A DNA stretch of 64,000 nucleotides from Mageeibacillus sp. (GTDB lineage: Bacteria > Bacillota > Clostridia > Saccharofermentanales > Saccharofermentanaceae): contig JAKVLB010000008.1 in assembly GCA_022484595.1 (NCBI GenBank), positions 1 to 64,000 on the forward strand, read 5' to 3'. The translations under genes and the position numbers were made by a program. Shown here in pieces: positions 1 through 10,292 of the stretch. Position 1 is the stretch's first letter, and every line of letters begins with the position of its first letter. A model generated the notes under the pieces. It was not told the DNA's origin. It did not search any database and saw only the letters and a list, made by a program, of their open reading frames with translations.

Positions 1-119
1 AGCAAAAACAAACCGAAGGCAGCTCCGCCAGAACCATCAATGTGACCAACAGGTCACTGAAGAAAACATCCATCTGAGGCTATGTCATTGTCGATATAGT
101 CTCACTGGTTGGGAAACTA

Positions 120-449
120 CTACTTGAATATACCTGCAATATAAATAAGGTTCTCATCCGGATTAATGTATCCTGCAACATTACTTGTTATTCCGGATTG
201 ATCTGTACCCGTATAAAGCATACCGGTAGCGTATGTACCTTCCATATGATTTGCCTTAATATAATTTTCAGAAACACTTGAAAAGCTGTTGGCACTTCCA
301 AGGCTTTCCGCGGTTGCATACACAAAGCTGCCGTCAATAACTTTAGTCGTGCCGGCCTTAACCAGCAAGTTAAAATTCGATGCAACCAGCGCGACAGACA
401 AAAACGTAGCTGCAAGCGCAACCATCCTCTTGGATATAAACTGACTCAT
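120..449 (-). CDS. Small secreted protein of unknown function
   Basis: 109 residues. The N-terminus has basic residues (SKR) followed by a hydrophobic stretch from about residue 9 to 30, which reads as a signal peptide or a single membrane anchor. The rest is Ser/Thr/Gly/Asn-rich with no Cys, as expected for an exported protein. The start is supported by GGGGAGG about 8 bases upstream and by a promoter-like pair further up (separate entry). I do not recognise the family. It is short, and the stop may be the true end or a break in a longer surface protein; the 119 bases downstream to the window edge show no convincing in-frame continuation. It has no operon partner in view. Confidence 0.6.
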   Translation of the reverse strand: MSQFISKRMVALAATFLSVALVASNFNLLVKAGTTKVIDGSFVYATAESLGSANSFSSVSENYIKANHMEGTYATGMLYTGTDQSGITSNVAGYINPDENLIYIAGIFK

Positions 450-499
450 ATTTCGTCCTCCCCAAACAGAAACAGGTCTCCACCTAATCTAGTACCTCA

Positions 500-527
500 A
501 TGATACCAGTTGAAATGGAAATTGCAA
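500..527 (-). promoter_or_regulatory. Promoter of the small secreted protein, overlapped by a cre-like palindrome
   Basis: Reading the minus strand, TTGCAA and TATCAT are separated by 16 bases, about 50 bases upstream of the start codon. Over the -35 the + strand reads TTGCAAACGTTTTGTA, which has the CG-centred AAACGTTT core typical of LacI/CcpA-family operators (about 11 of 14 positions of the cre consensus by eye). The promoter is moderately supported; the operator reading is an inference. Confidence 0.4.
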
Positions 528-645
528 ACGTTTTGTAAACGCGCAGTGTCATTTTTGTGTTATTTGTAGCATATTCATATCGCTGATTAGAAAAATATGC
601 AGCAAAACGCATCAAATCTTGACGAAAATGTGAAATTTGCAAATT

Positions 646-1740
646 TTAGCTCAGGTAGCGATAAATCAGGTACAACACCACAAGAGCTATTGCAACAGCA
701 ATGGCAACCTTGAACGGAGATACCGGAGATTTTCCGCTCACCTCGCCTGTCTGTCCGTTTACGACAAAATTATAGACCTTGTCTTTGAAAGTAAAAGCGG
801 CAATCCAGATAGGAGCAAGTACATACTTGAAGGTAACGTTGGCATAACTTGTTGATGTCTTGACACTGGATATTCCGTCCGCATTGTGCTTGGCCTTCTC
901 CATCTGTCCGATCTCATCTATAAGTTCAGCCTTAATCTGAGCTTTGGCAGTAGTCCATCCGTCGTCAAGTCCGACGGTATACCTCTCAGCCAGAAATCCT
1001 GCGATAAATTCCGGTGAGTATTTGCGCAGCTTTGCAAAATTGAACTTTGACACCTTACTGACATAAGGGTTATCAGTCTTCTTACTCGCGTATACAACTT
1101 CATCATCAATGAATTTCTCATAAATGCCGTTATATGTTCTGTATTCAACACGTCTGTTATCGCCTGAACCCTTCTCAAAACTCAGTCTTGCGGAGTATGA
1201 AGTTGTCGTCTGTGAATCGTATGTCCAGAACGGAAGGTAGACTCCTGAGAAATTTCTCGCTTCGCAGGTCTTCTTTGCTTCTCCCGGTGCGAAAAGTTTT
1301 CCCTTAAGCCAGCGCTTGAACAAATCCGCTGCCTTCTCCTTTGTTATCTCGAACGGAACGACTCCGCCCGGAGCCATAACATTCTCATCATTATCTACAG
1401 GCATTACCTGTGTCGAGCCGCAATACGGGCAGCATGCCGCCGTGTCAGCAGAATTGAACATGGTCTCGGCGCCACAGTTCTTACATACAAGAGACTTCCG
1501 ATTCTCTCCCCAGTCAAGGCTTGCGCGAATCTTTGCTGGTTCAAAATCAAGCTCTTCTACATCCTGTCCGCCATCCTCAGGGTTCGGAAGTTTTCTGCTG
1601 TAACCGCAAAACGGACAGCTCATGGAAAGTGTCGCAGGATCATATACTACAGTCGCGCCGCAGTTCGGGCACTTCTTATCGGTTGCCTCTTCAGTAGTTG
1701 CATTTACAACCTGAGGTTCCTCATTAATATTGTCCGCCAT
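646..1740 (-). CDS. Zinc-ribbon protein with C-terminal membrane anchor
   Basis: 364 residues. Two zinc ribbons lie in the N-terminal third: CPNCG...CPFCG (about residues 24-47) and CKNCG...CPYCG (about 86-107), in the style of TFIIB-type ribbons. A middle region of about 200 residues has no motif I recognise, and a hydrophobic segment near residues 342-362 ends the protein (VAIAVAIALVVLYLIYRYL), so it is probably tail-anchored with its ribbons in the cytoplasm. Such proteins are common in Clostridia and are named only as zinc-ribbon proteins; the molecular role is unknown. Start fixed by AGGAGG just upstream. It lies 70 bases after the glycogen operon and could be read through from it or have its own promoter. 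Confidence 0.7.
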   Translation of the reverse strand: MADNINEEPQVVNATTEEATDKKCPNCGATVVYDPATLSMSCPFCGYSRKLPNPEDGGQDVEELDFEPAKIRASLDWGENRKSLVCKNCGAETMFNSADTAACCPYCGSTQVMPVDNDENVMAPGGVVPFEITKEKAADLFKRWLKGKLFAPGEAKKTCEARNFSGVYLPFWTYDSQTTTSYSARLSFEKGSGDNRRVEYRTYNGIYEKFIDDEVVYASKKTDNPYVSKVSKFNFAKLRKYSPEFIAGFLAERYTVGLDDGWTTAKAQIKAELIDEIGQMEKAKHNADGISSVKTSTSYANVTFKYVLAPIWIAAFTFKDKVYNFVVNGQTGEVSGKSPVSPFKVAIAVAIALVVLYLIYRYLS

Positions 1741-1776
1741 ATCAAATCCTCCTAAATTTTATCAAAAGATAATTTA

Positions 1777-1790
1777 TGATAACGTTTTCT
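1777..1790. promoter_or_regulatory. cre-like site upstream of the zinc-ribbon gene
   Basis: TGATAACGTTTTCT matches about 12 of 14 positions of the catabolite-responsive element consensus TGWAARCGYTWWCA by eye. It sits in the 70-base gap between the end of the GH13 gene and the zinc-ribbon gene. Binding by CcpA or another LacI-family protein is inference. Confidence 0.25.
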
Positions 1791-1810
1791 GATAAAAAAT
1801 CCACAAGTAA

Positions 1811-3889
1811 TTAATAAATTACAAATCCAAGACTATAACTGCCAAGTCCGATGTTGAGAATTCCGTTTTCGATACCGCCGAAAATCAGCCTGTTTGTAAG
1901 CGGCGGTCTGGCAGTTTTCCTGTCAAGAAGTTCGACCGAAGTTCCGTTAAAATCTTCCGTTACAGAGACATATGCCGGTTTATCGGAGCGGTTCATTATG
2001 TAGACGATATGTGACGCACCTTTGCCGGGTTTGCCGAAATAGTCACAACCATCTTTGAGGCTGCGTTCAAAGGCAAACAGATTTCCCTCAGCGTAAAGAG
2101 TCTTATAGAATCCGGTGCGAAGACATGAATTATCGATTCTGAGCCGCGCTATACGTCTTACAAAAGCAAGATTCTGCCTCTGACGTTCTGAGAGGTGATT
2201 CCATGGGTATGTCCTTCTGTTGAATGGATCCTTGTATCCCTGCATTAGTACCTCATCACCGTAATAAATACATGAAGCTCCAACATAGGCTATCTGGAAG
2301 CCGAAACACATCCGTGACAGAGCCTCACATCTGTCATAATCAGAAGGATCTACCGCAAAGTCGCGCTGAACTTCACGATCACTTGTGTCCTCAGGTTTTG
2401 AGAGCATTGTCATAATTCTTGGAACGTCATGCGACGAGACAAGATTCATTATGCAGTAGTAGCTTTCCGCCGGATAGCGTTCCCTGAACCCTTCAAGCCT
2501 TGAATTAGCAACGGCGGCATCTATATAACCGCACATAAAATCCAGTATGACAGCTCTGAAAGTATAGCCCATAACCGAATCATGAGTATTTCCGAGAAGA
2601 AAATCACGATATGAGCCATAGCTGCACTTGTTGGAGGCATCTTCCCAGACTTCACCGACAAGCATACCCTGACCGCCGGTTTTGTCCTTGATTGTAGCTC
2701 GCATCTGCCTGATAAAACTGTCCGGAAGCTCATCTGACACATCAAGCCTTATGCCCGATGCACCGCGGGAAATCCATGTGTCCACAACACCGTCTTTGCC
2801 AAATATAAAATTGCGGTATGACAGATCATTCTCATTGACATTTGGCAAATCAGGAAAACCCCACCACGAATCGTAACAGATTTTTCCATCCTTATCACGG
2901 TAAAGATTATACCATGAGCGGTATCTGCTCTCTTTCCCGTCGCGATAGGCACCATAAGCACCGTTCTCTTCAAATCTGTCGAATTTATTAAAATATAAAG
3001 AATCTGCGCCCGTATGACTGAATACTCCGTCAAGAATCAGTTTGATACCCGTCTGTTCAGCCTTTGTCACAAGTTCCATAAACGCCTGAGTTCCGCCGAG
3101 AACAGGATCAACAGTCATATAATCCGCTGTATCATAGCGGTGTGACGACCTGGCTTCGAAAATCGGGTTGAGATAGATAATATCAACACCGAGACTCTTT
3201 ATGTACTCAAGCTTCTCCGCAATACCGCGAAGCGATCCTCCGTAGAAATCACAAGCCAGATACCCGGTCTCAGGCTTACCATAGATATCTACATCTTCAA
3301 GCCAGTCCTCGTGGTAAATTCTCTCAGGTTTTGGAGAAGTCTGCCTTAATCTGTCGTAAGTAAAATCTTTGTCCCTGCTGAATCTGTCAGGGAAAATCTG
3401 ATAAATCATCGCACCCTTCATCTGATCGGGTGTCCTGAAATCCTTGTTATAAACCGTTATCTGAAAAGCATACGGAAACTTATCCTCATCAGCCCCGACT
3501 CTCGGCGGATTACTGCAAATCATTCCTTCACCATCCGAGGAATCAGCTTTGGCAGTATAGAATAAAACGCAATCGTTGCCTTTATCGTCGGTCACGGTGT
3601 ACTTGAACCAGTAAAACAGAATACCGGTCTCATGCGGCATCATCAGATTAATGTAATAGCGATTGGATGACGCAACACGGTACATCGGCTCCTCGTGGTA
3701 CGAAAAACTGTATAGACCGTATGTATAACAGAACACGACATCTTTTGCGCCGCTGTCAACATCGATAAAAATATCAGAATATGAATCCGTCGGACGGCTC
3801 CCGAACGGACTCCTGTACTCAGGCAGGCGCGATGCATGTCTGCACCGCGCCTGGTTAATTAACGTATTATTTGAATTATCTGAAGGCAT
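1811..3889 (-). CDS. GH13 alpha-glucan hydrolase (neopullulanase/maltodextrinase-like)
   Basis: 692 residues, no signal peptide, so cytoplasmic. After an N-terminal beta domain of about 150 residues (CBM34-like place and size) comes a GH13 barrel with all four conserved regions: DGVFSHTG (about 287-294), GIRLDVSDEL (nucleophile D383), GEVWED (acid/base E413) and SSHDVPR (D488). A C-terminal beta domain follows. The family splits alpha-1,4 and sometimes alpha-1,6 bonds in maltodextrins or pullulan. As last gene of the glycogen operon it most likely trims or degrades glycogen-derived dextrins. Its ATG overlaps the glgA stop (TGATG), implying translational coupling. Exact specificity cannot be read from sequence. 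Confidence 0.85.
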   Translation of the reverse strand: MPSDNSNNTLINQARCRHASRLPEYRSPFGSRPTDSYSDIFIDVDSGAKDVVFCYTYGLYSFSYHEEPMYRVASSNRYYINLMMPHETGILFYWFKYTVTDDKGNDCVLFYTAKADSSDGEGMICSNPPRVGADEDKFPYAFQITVYNKDFRTPDQMKGAMIYQIFPDRFSRDKDFTYDRLRQTSPKPERIYHEDWLEDVDIYGKPETGYLACDFYGGSLRGIAEKLEYIKSLGVDIIYLNPIFEARSSHRYDTADYMTVDPVLGGTQAFMELVTKAEQTGIKLILDGVFSHTGADSLYFNKFDRFEENGAYGAYRDGKESRYRSWYNLYRDKDGKICYDSWWGFPDLPNVNENDLSYRNFIFGKDGVVDTWISRGASGIRLDVSDELPDSFIRQMRATIKDKTGGQGMLVGEVWEDASNKCSYGSYRDFLLGNTHDSVMGYTFRAVILDFMCGYIDAAVANSRLEGFRERYPAESYYCIMNLVSSHDVPRIMTMLSKPEDTSDREVQRDFAVDPSDYDRCEALSRMCFGFQIAYVGASCIYYGDEVLMQGYKDPFNRRTYPWNHLSERQRQNLAFVRRIARLRIDNSCLRTGFYKTLYAEGNLFAFERSLKDGCDYFGKPGKGASHIVYIMNRSDKPAYVSVTEDFNGTSVELLDRKTARPPLTNRLIFGGIENGILNIGLGSYSLGFVIY

Positions 3890-5664
3890 CAGCCTTTATT
3901 CTCCTTCGGTTTGTCTTCACTCTTCTTGGAATCAGTCTTTACTGCAGCAGTCTTTGTACCTGTCTCACCGGTTGGCTTCGTCACGGAAGCTTTAGTGGAC
4001 TTTGCCGAAGGCTTCCTGGAAACGGCCTTACCGACCGCCGGCTTCTTTGTCTCAGTTTTTTTAGCTGCCGGCTTCTTTGCCGCCGGTTTCTTTACCGCCG
4101 CCTTCTTCGCTTCAGACTTTACTGTTACGGATTTAACATCTGTATCAGCATTCTTTATTTCGGAAGACACACAGACCTCGGTCTTTACAGCTTCAGCATC
4201 GGGAAGCTCAATTCCGGTTATAAGCGAATACAATCCGCCGTACTCACCGGCACTCTTCTTCCAGGAATAGTCTCCCTTCATTCCGGTCTCGATTATTCTG
4301 TTCCAGACATCCTTGTGATGACGATAAATATCGGCAGCATACTTTGTAACAAACAAAAACTCATGTGCATTGATGTTGGTGAATGAGAATCCGTTTCCCT
4401 CGCCTGTGAATTCATTGTAGGGCGTGACAGTATCCTTAAGCCCGCCTGTTTCTCTTACCACCGGAACCGATCCGTATGCCATTGAAACAAGCTGCGACAG
4501 TCCGCAGGGCTCGAAAATGCTCGGCATAAGGAAAATATCGGAAGCCGCGTAAATTGTATGCGCCAGACCGCCGTCAAAATCGATACATGCACACATTTTA
4601 CCCGGATTGCGGTTTGATATCTCAACAAGTGCTCTCTCATAATAGGAATCACCCGTTCCGAGTATAACCACCTGCATACCGTCATAAAGCATCTCATCCA
4701 GGACATAGAGCAGTAGATCCAGACCCTTCTGGTCCACGAGTCTTGAAATCATGGCACATAAAGGAGCTCCGGGATTAACATCAAGATGTAGCTGTTCCTG
4801 AAGTGACTTTTTACAGACAGCTTTGCCTTCTGCATAATTTGTAATGTCATACGTAGCCGGAATTTTCTTATCCGTAGCCGGATTGTATTCCAGATCGTTC
4901 ATGCCGTTGAGAATTCCTGATACCTTAAACGCATACTTCTGAAGCGTATAATTGAGTCCTTCACCGTAATAATCAGTCATTATCTCATAGGCATACGTTG
5001 GAGAAACCGTAGTTACTGAATTTGAAAAAGTAATGCCGGCCTTCATAAAATTTATAGCCCGATCCTTTATGCAGAAATCTTCCCTAAGATATTCATCCGG
5101 CAAATCAAGCATCTCTCTCACGACATCAACTGAATGAACACCCTGATATTTTAGATTATGAATAGTGTATACTGTCTGCACCGATGAATGGAATCCGTTT
5201 CTCTTGAAATGAGCATCCAGAAGCAAAGGAATCATTCCGGTCTGCCAGTCATTGCAGTGCAGTACGTCAGGCTCGAAATTCATGAAATCTCCCATGAAAT
5301 CCAAAACAGCTCTCTGGTAGAAACAATAACGCTCAATATCAAAAACATAATCAACATAAATCTGATCAAAGTTAAAGTAATACTCGTTATCAACAAAATA
5401 GAACGTTACTCCGTTCTGCTGAAGCGTGAACAGACCGGCATAAAGAGAACGCCAGCCCATATGAACCATCTTCCAGCCGAGGAACTGCAGTTTATCAGCA
5501 TACTGAACCTTGACTTTCTTATACAAAGGAAGAATTACTCTGCAATCGACACCCTGTCTGTTGAGTTCAACAGGAAGACTGCCAACAACGTCTGCAAGTC
5601 CGCCAACCTTAACAAACGGGCTGCACTCGGAAGTTGCCATTAAAACCTTGATCGTCTTTTTCAT
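3889..5664 (-). CDS. glgA: Glycogen synthase with Lys/Ala/Pro-rich tail
   Basis: 591 residues. GT5 glycogen synthase that transfers glucose from ADP-glucose to the growing alpha-1,4 chain. The ADP-glucose binding KVGGL motif is at residues 19-23, and the GT-B C-terminal half has SRLVDQKGLDLL and the PSIFEPCGL active-site motif. The enzyme core normally ends near residue 480; here an extra tail of about 105 residues follows, dominated by KKPAAKKPAAKK-type repeats and ending KENKG. The tail is basic and low-complexity, like a histone H1 tail. GlgB of the same operon also has a basic tail. Two bases separate the start from the glgD stop, with AAAGGAG inside glgD. Confidence 0.95.
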   Translation of the reverse strand: MKKTIKVLMATSECSPFVKVGGLADVVGSLPVELNRQGVDCRVILPLYKKVKVQYADKLQFLGWKMVHMGWRSLYAGLFTLQQNGVTFYFVDNEYYFNFDQIYVDYVFDIERYCFYQRAVLDFMGDFMNFEPDVLHCNDWQTGMIPLLLDAHFKRNGFHSSVQTVYTIHNLKYQGVHSVDVVREMLDLPDEYLREDFCIKDRAINFMKAGITFSNSVTTVSPTYAYEIMTDYYGEGLNYTLQKYAFKVSGILNGMNDLEYNPATDKKIPATYDITNYAEGKAVCKKSLQEQLHLDVNPGAPLCAMISRLVDQKGLDLLLYVLDEMLYDGMQVVILGTGDSYYERALVEISNRNPGKMCACIDFDGGLAHTIYAASDIFLMPSIFEPCGLSQLVSMAYGSVPVVRETGGLKDTVTPYNEFTGEGNGFSFTNINAHEFLFVTKYAADIYRHHKDVWNRIIETGMKGDYSWKKSAGEYGGLYSLITGIELPDAEAVKTEVCVSSEIKNADTDVKSVTVKSEAKKAAVKKPAAKKPAAKKTETKKPAVGKAVSRKPSAKSTKASVTKPTGETGTKTAAVKTDSKKSEDKPKENKG

Positions 5665-5666
5665 AA

Positions 5667-6776
5667 TTAGATACCTGCTCCTTTTCCGATAACAATTGGA
5701 TAGTCAGGGTGACCTACAAGTCTTACCCCCGGCCTGACGAAAGCGTTCTTATCAAGAATAACATTCTCGAGGTGACAATTCTCGGAAATATGAACATCCT
5801 GCATGACAACACAGTTCTTGACGGTGGTGTTTTTCGCAATCGTGACACTTCTGAAAATGACAGAATCTTCAACCTTGCCATAAATCCGGCAACCGTCTGA
5901 AACAATTGAATTGCTCATCTCGGCGTTGTCAAAATAAAGTGTGGGCGCCTCATCCTTGACCTTTGTATAAATAGGCTCACCGCTCCAGAAAATATTGTTG
6001 CGGACAGATTCGTTGAGAAGCGACATCGAAGAATTGAAGTAAGACTGAACGCTGTTTATTCTCAGAGCGACTCCGGAGTATTCAAAACCGTGAACCTTAA
6101 GCTCATCAAACATCTTGACTATGGAATGAATACCGAAGTGAGTCTTTCCATGTGCCATCTGTCTCGCAATAATATCAATCAGAAGGTCTCTTCTGAGGCA
6201 CAGAATACCAAGCGAACATTTGACCGAAGTTGTCTTGGGCGGATTGTAGAGCATGTCGCGGACAAAACCGTCTTCGTCAATATCAAGAATATAGCTGGGA
6301 TTTCCGAACTTTGTTCCGTCACGGTTATACATAACAGATATGTCAGCATCAGACTCTTCATGAGACTTGATGAAATTGTCAAAAGTAGTGTTAAGAATAA
6401 CATTACTGCCTGCTACAATGATATACGTAGATCTTGCCTGCCTTAAGAAATCCATGACTCCGGACAGTTCCTCATCCGATGAAACGCTCGTTGCCTCAGA
6501 GTTTACATACGGCGGAAGGATATGAAGGCCGTCATTCTTGCGGTCAAGTGACCATGCGCTTCCTGTTCCTGTATGATCCATCAGTGATTTATACTTGTTG
6601 TATGTAAGTACGCCGACGTTCTTGATACCGGAGTTTACCATGTCGGAGAGCATGAAGTCTATGATTCTGTATCTTCCTCCGAACGGCATTGCCGAAAGGG
6701 CGCGCGGATTGGAGAGCTCTCCAAGCGATATTTTCTTGTTGTCGGCCAGAATGAGGCCCATTGCATTACTAAACAT
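5667..6776 (-). CDS. glgD: Glucose-1-phosphate adenylyltransferase regulatory subunit GlgD
   Basis: 369 residues. GlgD is the second subunit of the GlgC/GlgD ADP-glucose pyrophosphorylase of Firmicutes. It keeps the nucleotidyltransferase fold (FGGRYRIIDFMLSDMVNSG near residue 32) but the N-terminal GGxGxRL loop of active enzymes is absent: it starts MGLILADNKKISLGELS. This is normal for GlgD, which modulates GlgC rather than catalysing well. The C-terminal part is a left-handed beta helix with hexapeptide-like repeats (DGCRIYGKVEDSVIF). GGAG precedes the start. It lies 19 bases after glgC. Confidence 0.95.
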   Translation of the reverse strand: MFSNAMGLILADNKKISLGELSNPRALSAMPFGGRYRIIDFMLSDMVNSGIKNVGVLTYNKYKSLMDHTGTGSAWSLDRKNDGLHILPPYVNSEATSVSSDEELSGVMDFLRQARSTYIIVAGSNVILNTTFDNFIKSHEESDADISVMYNRDGTKFGNPSYILDIDEDGFVRDMLYNPPKTTSVKCSLGILCLRRDLLIDIIARQMAHGKTHFGIHSIVKMFDELKVHGFEYSGVALRINSVQSYFNSSMSLLNESVRNNIFWSGEPIYTKVKDEAPTLYFDNAEMSNSIVSDGCRIYGKVEDSVIFRSVTIAKNTTVKNCVVMQDVHISENCHLENVILDKNAFVRPGVRLVGHPDYPIVIGKGAGI

Positions 6777-6795
6777 ATACTTATCTCCTTCTGCC

Positions 6796-8055
6796 TCAGG
6801 CTCTGAATGTAGACTCGATTACTGACTTTTCACCATCTGCCTTGACGTCCGTATCAACCATGCAGTTTGCAGGGATGACCGCGCCGTCCTTTATCTTGAG
6901 TCCGCGCTCGAAAACGCAGATACCTTCAGAGCAGAGCTTCTTGTTCAGATAAGGACTCTCGCCTGTAACAAAGCTTCCGGCTTTGACATCCTTTCCTATA
7001 ATTGTTCCGAAATCAACGATACAGCGTTCAATATGCGCACCTTCCTTGACGACGACTCCGGGCATAAGGACGCAGTCTTTAACAATTGCACCTTTCTCGA
7101 CGATTACAGACTCAGAAAGAACAGAATGCTCGACATCTCCGTAAATTCGGCATCCGTCTGTCAGTGCAGAGTTGATAACTTTGGCGCCGCTTCCTACGAA
7201 ATGAGAAGGCTTAACAGGGTTCCTCGAGAATATCTTCCACGAACGGTCTACGAGATTAATCTCTTCAGGTTTGTCAAGAATATCCATGTTGGTCTCCCAG
7301 AGAGATGAGATAGTACCCACATCCTTCCAATAACCGGAGAACCTGTAAGCGCAAAGCTTCTTTCCCTTTGCCAGAAGATTAGGAACAATATTCTTTCCGA
7401 AATCGTTGTTGGAATCCGGATCCGCTTCATCCTCTATCAGCGCTTCTCTCAGAACATCCCATGTGAAGATATAGACACCCATTGAAGCAAGATTGCTCTT
7501 CGGCTTTGCAGGCTTCTCATCAAACTCTTCAATAACATCATCGTCTTTAGTATTGAGAATACCGAATCTCGGAGCTTCCTCCCACGGCACCTCATAAACC
7601 GCAAGAGTAGCATCGGCACCCTTGTCGATATGTGACTTAAGCATCGCAGCGTAATCCATCTTATAGATATGGTCACCTGACAGAATCACAACATACTTTG
7701 GTGAATTATCGTCGAGAAAACTCATATTCTGATAGATCGCATTTGCCGTGCCCTTATACCAGTCAGATCTGCCCGACTTTTGAAAAGGCGGAAGAATGTA
7801 TGCTCCGGCGTTATTACGATCCAGATCCCAAGGATGCCCGTTGCCTACATAGGTATTAAGCGCCAGCGGCTGATACTGTGTCAGTACACCGACTATCTCA
7901 ATTCCAGAATTGACACAATTACTGAGCGGAAAATCAATAATTCTGTAACGACTGCCAAAAGGCACCGCCGGCTTGGCGATCTTCTTTGTAAGAACGCCCA
8001 GTCTGCTTCCCTGTCCGCCTGCGAGTATCATCGCAACGACTTCAGTCTTAGCCAT
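6796..8055 (-). CDS. glgC: Glucose-1-phosphate adenylyltransferase catalytic subunit
   Basis: 419 residues from the chosen start. Makes ADP-glucose from ATP and glucose-1-phosphate, the committed step to glycogen. The catalytic loop [16 protein letters not shown] and [19 protein letters not shown] are intact, and a C-terminal beta-helix domain follows. The ORF track begins 21 residues earlier, but the start [14 protein letters not shown] has GGGAGGT 7 bases upstream and family-typical length, and the longer version would overlap glgB. With this start, 25 bases separate it from glgB. Confidence 0.96.
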   Translation of the reverse strand: MAKTEVVAMILAGGQGSRLGVLTKKIAKPAVPFGSRYRIIDFPLSNCVNSGIEIVGVLTQYQPLALNTYVGNGHPWDLDRNNAGAYILPPFQKSGRSDWYKGTANAIYQNMSFLDDNSPKYVVILSGDHIYKMDYAAMLKSHIDKGADATLAVYEVPWEEAPRFGILNTKDDDVIEEFDEKPAKPKSNLASMGVYIFTWDVLREALIEDEADPDSNNDFGKNIVPNLLAKGKKLCAYRFSGYWKDVGTISSLWETNMDILDKPEEINLVDRSWKIFSRNPVKPSHFVGSGAKVINSALTDGCRIYGDVEHSVLSESVIVEKGAIVKDCVLMPGVVVKEGAHIERCIVDFGTIIGKDVKAGSFVTGESPYLNKKLCSEGICVFERGLKIKDGAVIPANCMVDTDVKADGEKSVIESTFRA

Positions 8056-8080
8056 ATAAGTTACCTCCCTAACACCTGTC

Positions 8081-10171
8081 TTACTTATTTTTGTTGTTAT
8101 TATCTGTCTTTTCACCACTGACGGAAGAATTGACTGACGGCTTTGTCACACCGGAGTGTCCCTTCTTCTTATGTGAAGCTTTGGTATGCTCTGCCGAACT
8201 TACCGTCTTTACCATATCTTTCTTCTGAACTTCCGGAACAATTTTCGAAGCCTCGGAATCATTCAAAGCACTTATATTTTTCTGATCCTCAGGAACTTTG
8301 ACAAGCATGAAGTAAATTCCGGCAAGCGGAGGCAGATTCATCACCAAATGATACGGTTTGCCGTTAAATTCTTCAGCAACACTGTCGAAAAGCCCGTCAT
8401 CGCCGGCTCCCGTAGGATAACCTGAACCGCCGTGGCTCATATCATCAGTATTGAATACAATTTTGTACTTGCCTTCCTCGTAAACGGGAATTTTATAGCA
8501 TTCCAGCGGTTGCGGAACCATATTGAGCGCAACATAGATATCATTCTCCTCAGACTTTGGATCAGACCTCTTGTAGATAAAGACATTGTTCTTAACATCC
8601 GAAGCGTCAATCCATTCAAAACCGTCCCACGAATGATCTTCACCCCAGAGCTGAGAATGCTCTATATAAAATTTGTTCAGTTCGCTGTTAAAGTTCTGCA
8701 GAAGCCTGTGTGACTCATAATCAAGCAGAAACCACTCGAGTTGTTCATAGAAACGCCACTCAATGAACTGTCCGAACTCCGCGCCCATAAAGTTAAGCTT
8801 CGCTCCGGGATGAGACATCTGATACAGCATCAGTGTCCTTACGGAAGCAAACTTCCTCCAGACATCGCCTGGCATCTTGTCAATCAGAGAGTGCTTGCCA
8901 TGAACGACTTCGTCGTGAGACAGGCTCAAGATATAATTCTCGGCAAAAGCATAAACCATTGAGAAACAGAACTCGTCATGATGCCATGATCTCGCGTATG
9001 AATCAGTCGAAAAGTAATCCAGAGTATCATGCATCCATCCCATGTTCCATTTATGAGTAAATCCGAGTCCGCCTTCTTCGACGGGATAAGATACCTTTGG
9101 CCATGCCGTAGACTCTTCAGCGATAAGCATTGCATATGGATAGTTCTTACGAATGGTTGAATTGAGTTTCTTGAAAAAATCTATCGCTTCAAGGTTCTCG
9201 TGACCGCCATACTTATTCGGTATGTACTGCTGACGTCCGTAATCTCTGTAAAGCATGCTTGAAACTGCATCAACCCTTAATCCGTCAAGGTGAAATTCAT
9301 CTATCCAGAACACTGCATTTGACACCAGGAACGATACGACTTCATTCTTTGAGTAATCAAAGACATATGTTCCCCATTCACGGTGTTCTCCGATTCTCGG
9401 GTCGGCATATTCGAAACATGGTGTACCGTCAAATCTGATAAGGCCTTCGAGATTCTTAGGGAAATGAGCCGGAACCCAGTCCAGAATAACTGAGATACCG
9501 TTCTGATGAAGAACATCCACCATAAACTTAAAATCGGCCGGTGTTCCGAAACGGCTCGTCACCGCATAATAGCCGGTAACCTGATATCCCCATGAATCAT
9601 CAAGCGGGTGCTCCAGAACAGGCATCAGCTCGATATGCGTGTAATTCATCTTCTTGCAATAGTCAGACAGATCGATAGCCAGTTCCCTGTATGAGAAAAA
9701 ATTGCCATCCGGATGTCTTCTCCATGAGCCCAAATGGAGCTCGTAGATATTAATCGGTTTTGGTGTCAACGCATCAGTTCTGTTATCGCAGAATTCATCA
9801 TCATTCCAGAGATAGTCATCAGGATCGTAAAGAATCGATGCATTATTAGGTCTAGTCTCAAAATGTCTGGCAAAAGGGTCGCCTTTCTCGTAAATACGGC
9901 TGTCTGCGCCGACGACTCTGTATTTATACCGATCCCATTGCTGTGCTCCGGCAACCTTGAGTTCCCAGATACCCGTGTTACCCAAGAGCTGCATCTGGTT
10001 GCTGTTGGCATCCCATTCGTTGAAATCTCCCATAACACTGACATTTCTGGCATTTGGTGCCCAAACTCTGAATACAAATCCCTTCTCGTCGCCATCCTCA
10101 TAAGGATGTGAACCCAGGAATTTATAACTCATGTAGTTCTCGCCCTCGTTAAATAAATAAGCCAGATCCAT
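8081..10171 (-). CDS. glgB: 1,4-alpha-glucan branching enzyme with basic tail
   Basis: 696 residues. Introduces alpha-1,6 branches into glycogen. Order: short N-terminal segment, CBM48 (about 30-115), GH13 barrel, C-terminal beta domain, tail. Catalytic residues: nucleophile D301 in [11 protein letters not shown], acid in AEEST (352/353), D420 in [11 protein letters not shown]. The core ends near residue 640; the last 55 or so residues are Lys/Ser/Asn-rich low complexity (HKKKGHSG ... NNNKNK). First gene of the operon, with GGGAGG before the start and a promoter 86 bases upstream. The tail resembles that of GlgA in composition but not in repeat. Confidence 0.95.
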   Translation of the reverse strand: MDLAYLFNEGENYMSYKFLGSHPYEDGDEKGFVFRVWAPNARNVSVMGDFNEWDANSNQMQLLGNTGIWELKVAGAQQWDRYKYRVVGADSRIYEKGDPFARHFETRPNNASILYDPDDYLWNDDEFCDNRTDALTPKPINIYELHLGSWRRHPDGNFFSYRELAIDLSDYCKKMNYTHIELMPVLEHPLDDSWGYQVTGYYAVTSRFGTPADFKFMVDVLHQNGISVILDWVPAHFPKNLEGLIRFDGTPCFEYADPRIGEHREWGTYVFDYSKNEVVSFLVSNAVFWIDEFHLDGLRVDAVSSMLYRDYGRQQYIPNKYGGHENLEAIDFFKKLNSTIRKNYPYAMLIAEESTAWPKVSYPVEEGGLGFTHKWNMGWMHDTLDYFSTDSYARSWHHDEFCFSMVYAFAENYILSLSHDEVVHGKHSLIDKMPGDVWRKFASVRTLMLYQMSHPGAKLNFMGAEFGQFIEWRFYEQLEWFLLDYESHRLLQNFNSELNKFYIEHSQLWGEDHSWDGFEWIDASDVKNNVFIYKRSDPKSEENDIYVALNMVPQPLECYKIPVYEEGKYKIVFNTDDMSHGGSGYPTGAGDDGLFDSVAEEFNGKPYHLVMNLPPLAGIYFMLVKVPEDQKNISALNDSEASKIVPEVQKKDMVKTVSSAEHTKASHKKKGHSGVTKPSVNSSVSGEKTDNNNKNK

Positions 10172-10263
10172 TAAATTGTGTGCCTCCCTTGAGGTTAATC
10201 TTTAAGCTGTGCCGCAGGCAATTTGCAAAGGCAAAGCAAAACGCAGTAAAACCGCACGTAAGC

Positions 10264-10292
10264 ATTATAAACTAAATCAGTGAATTTACCAA
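10264..10292 (-). promoter_or_regulatory. Promoter of the glycogen operon
   Basis: On the minus strand, TTGGTA and a perfect TATAAT are separated by 17 bases. The predicted start is about 86 bases before glgB, leaving an AT/GC-mixed leader with no riboswitch I recognise. The remainder of the 369-base gap between glgB and the 2-oxoacid oxidoreductase operon (10172-10540) is AT-rich and, apart from this promoter and the terminator listed next, I see nothing in it. Confidence 0.6.

Noticed and set aside
1-119. Possible 3' end of a gene at the window edge (frames open from base 1 on the plus strand)
   Set aside because: All three plus frames read through part of the region and none is long enough to judge; no family motif.
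3871-4386. Plus-strand ORFs of 171 and 119 residues opposite the glgA 3' end
   Set aside because: They are antisense shadows of the Lys-rich tail (long Phe/Ala/Gly runs), have no ribosome site, and glgA is clearly coding.
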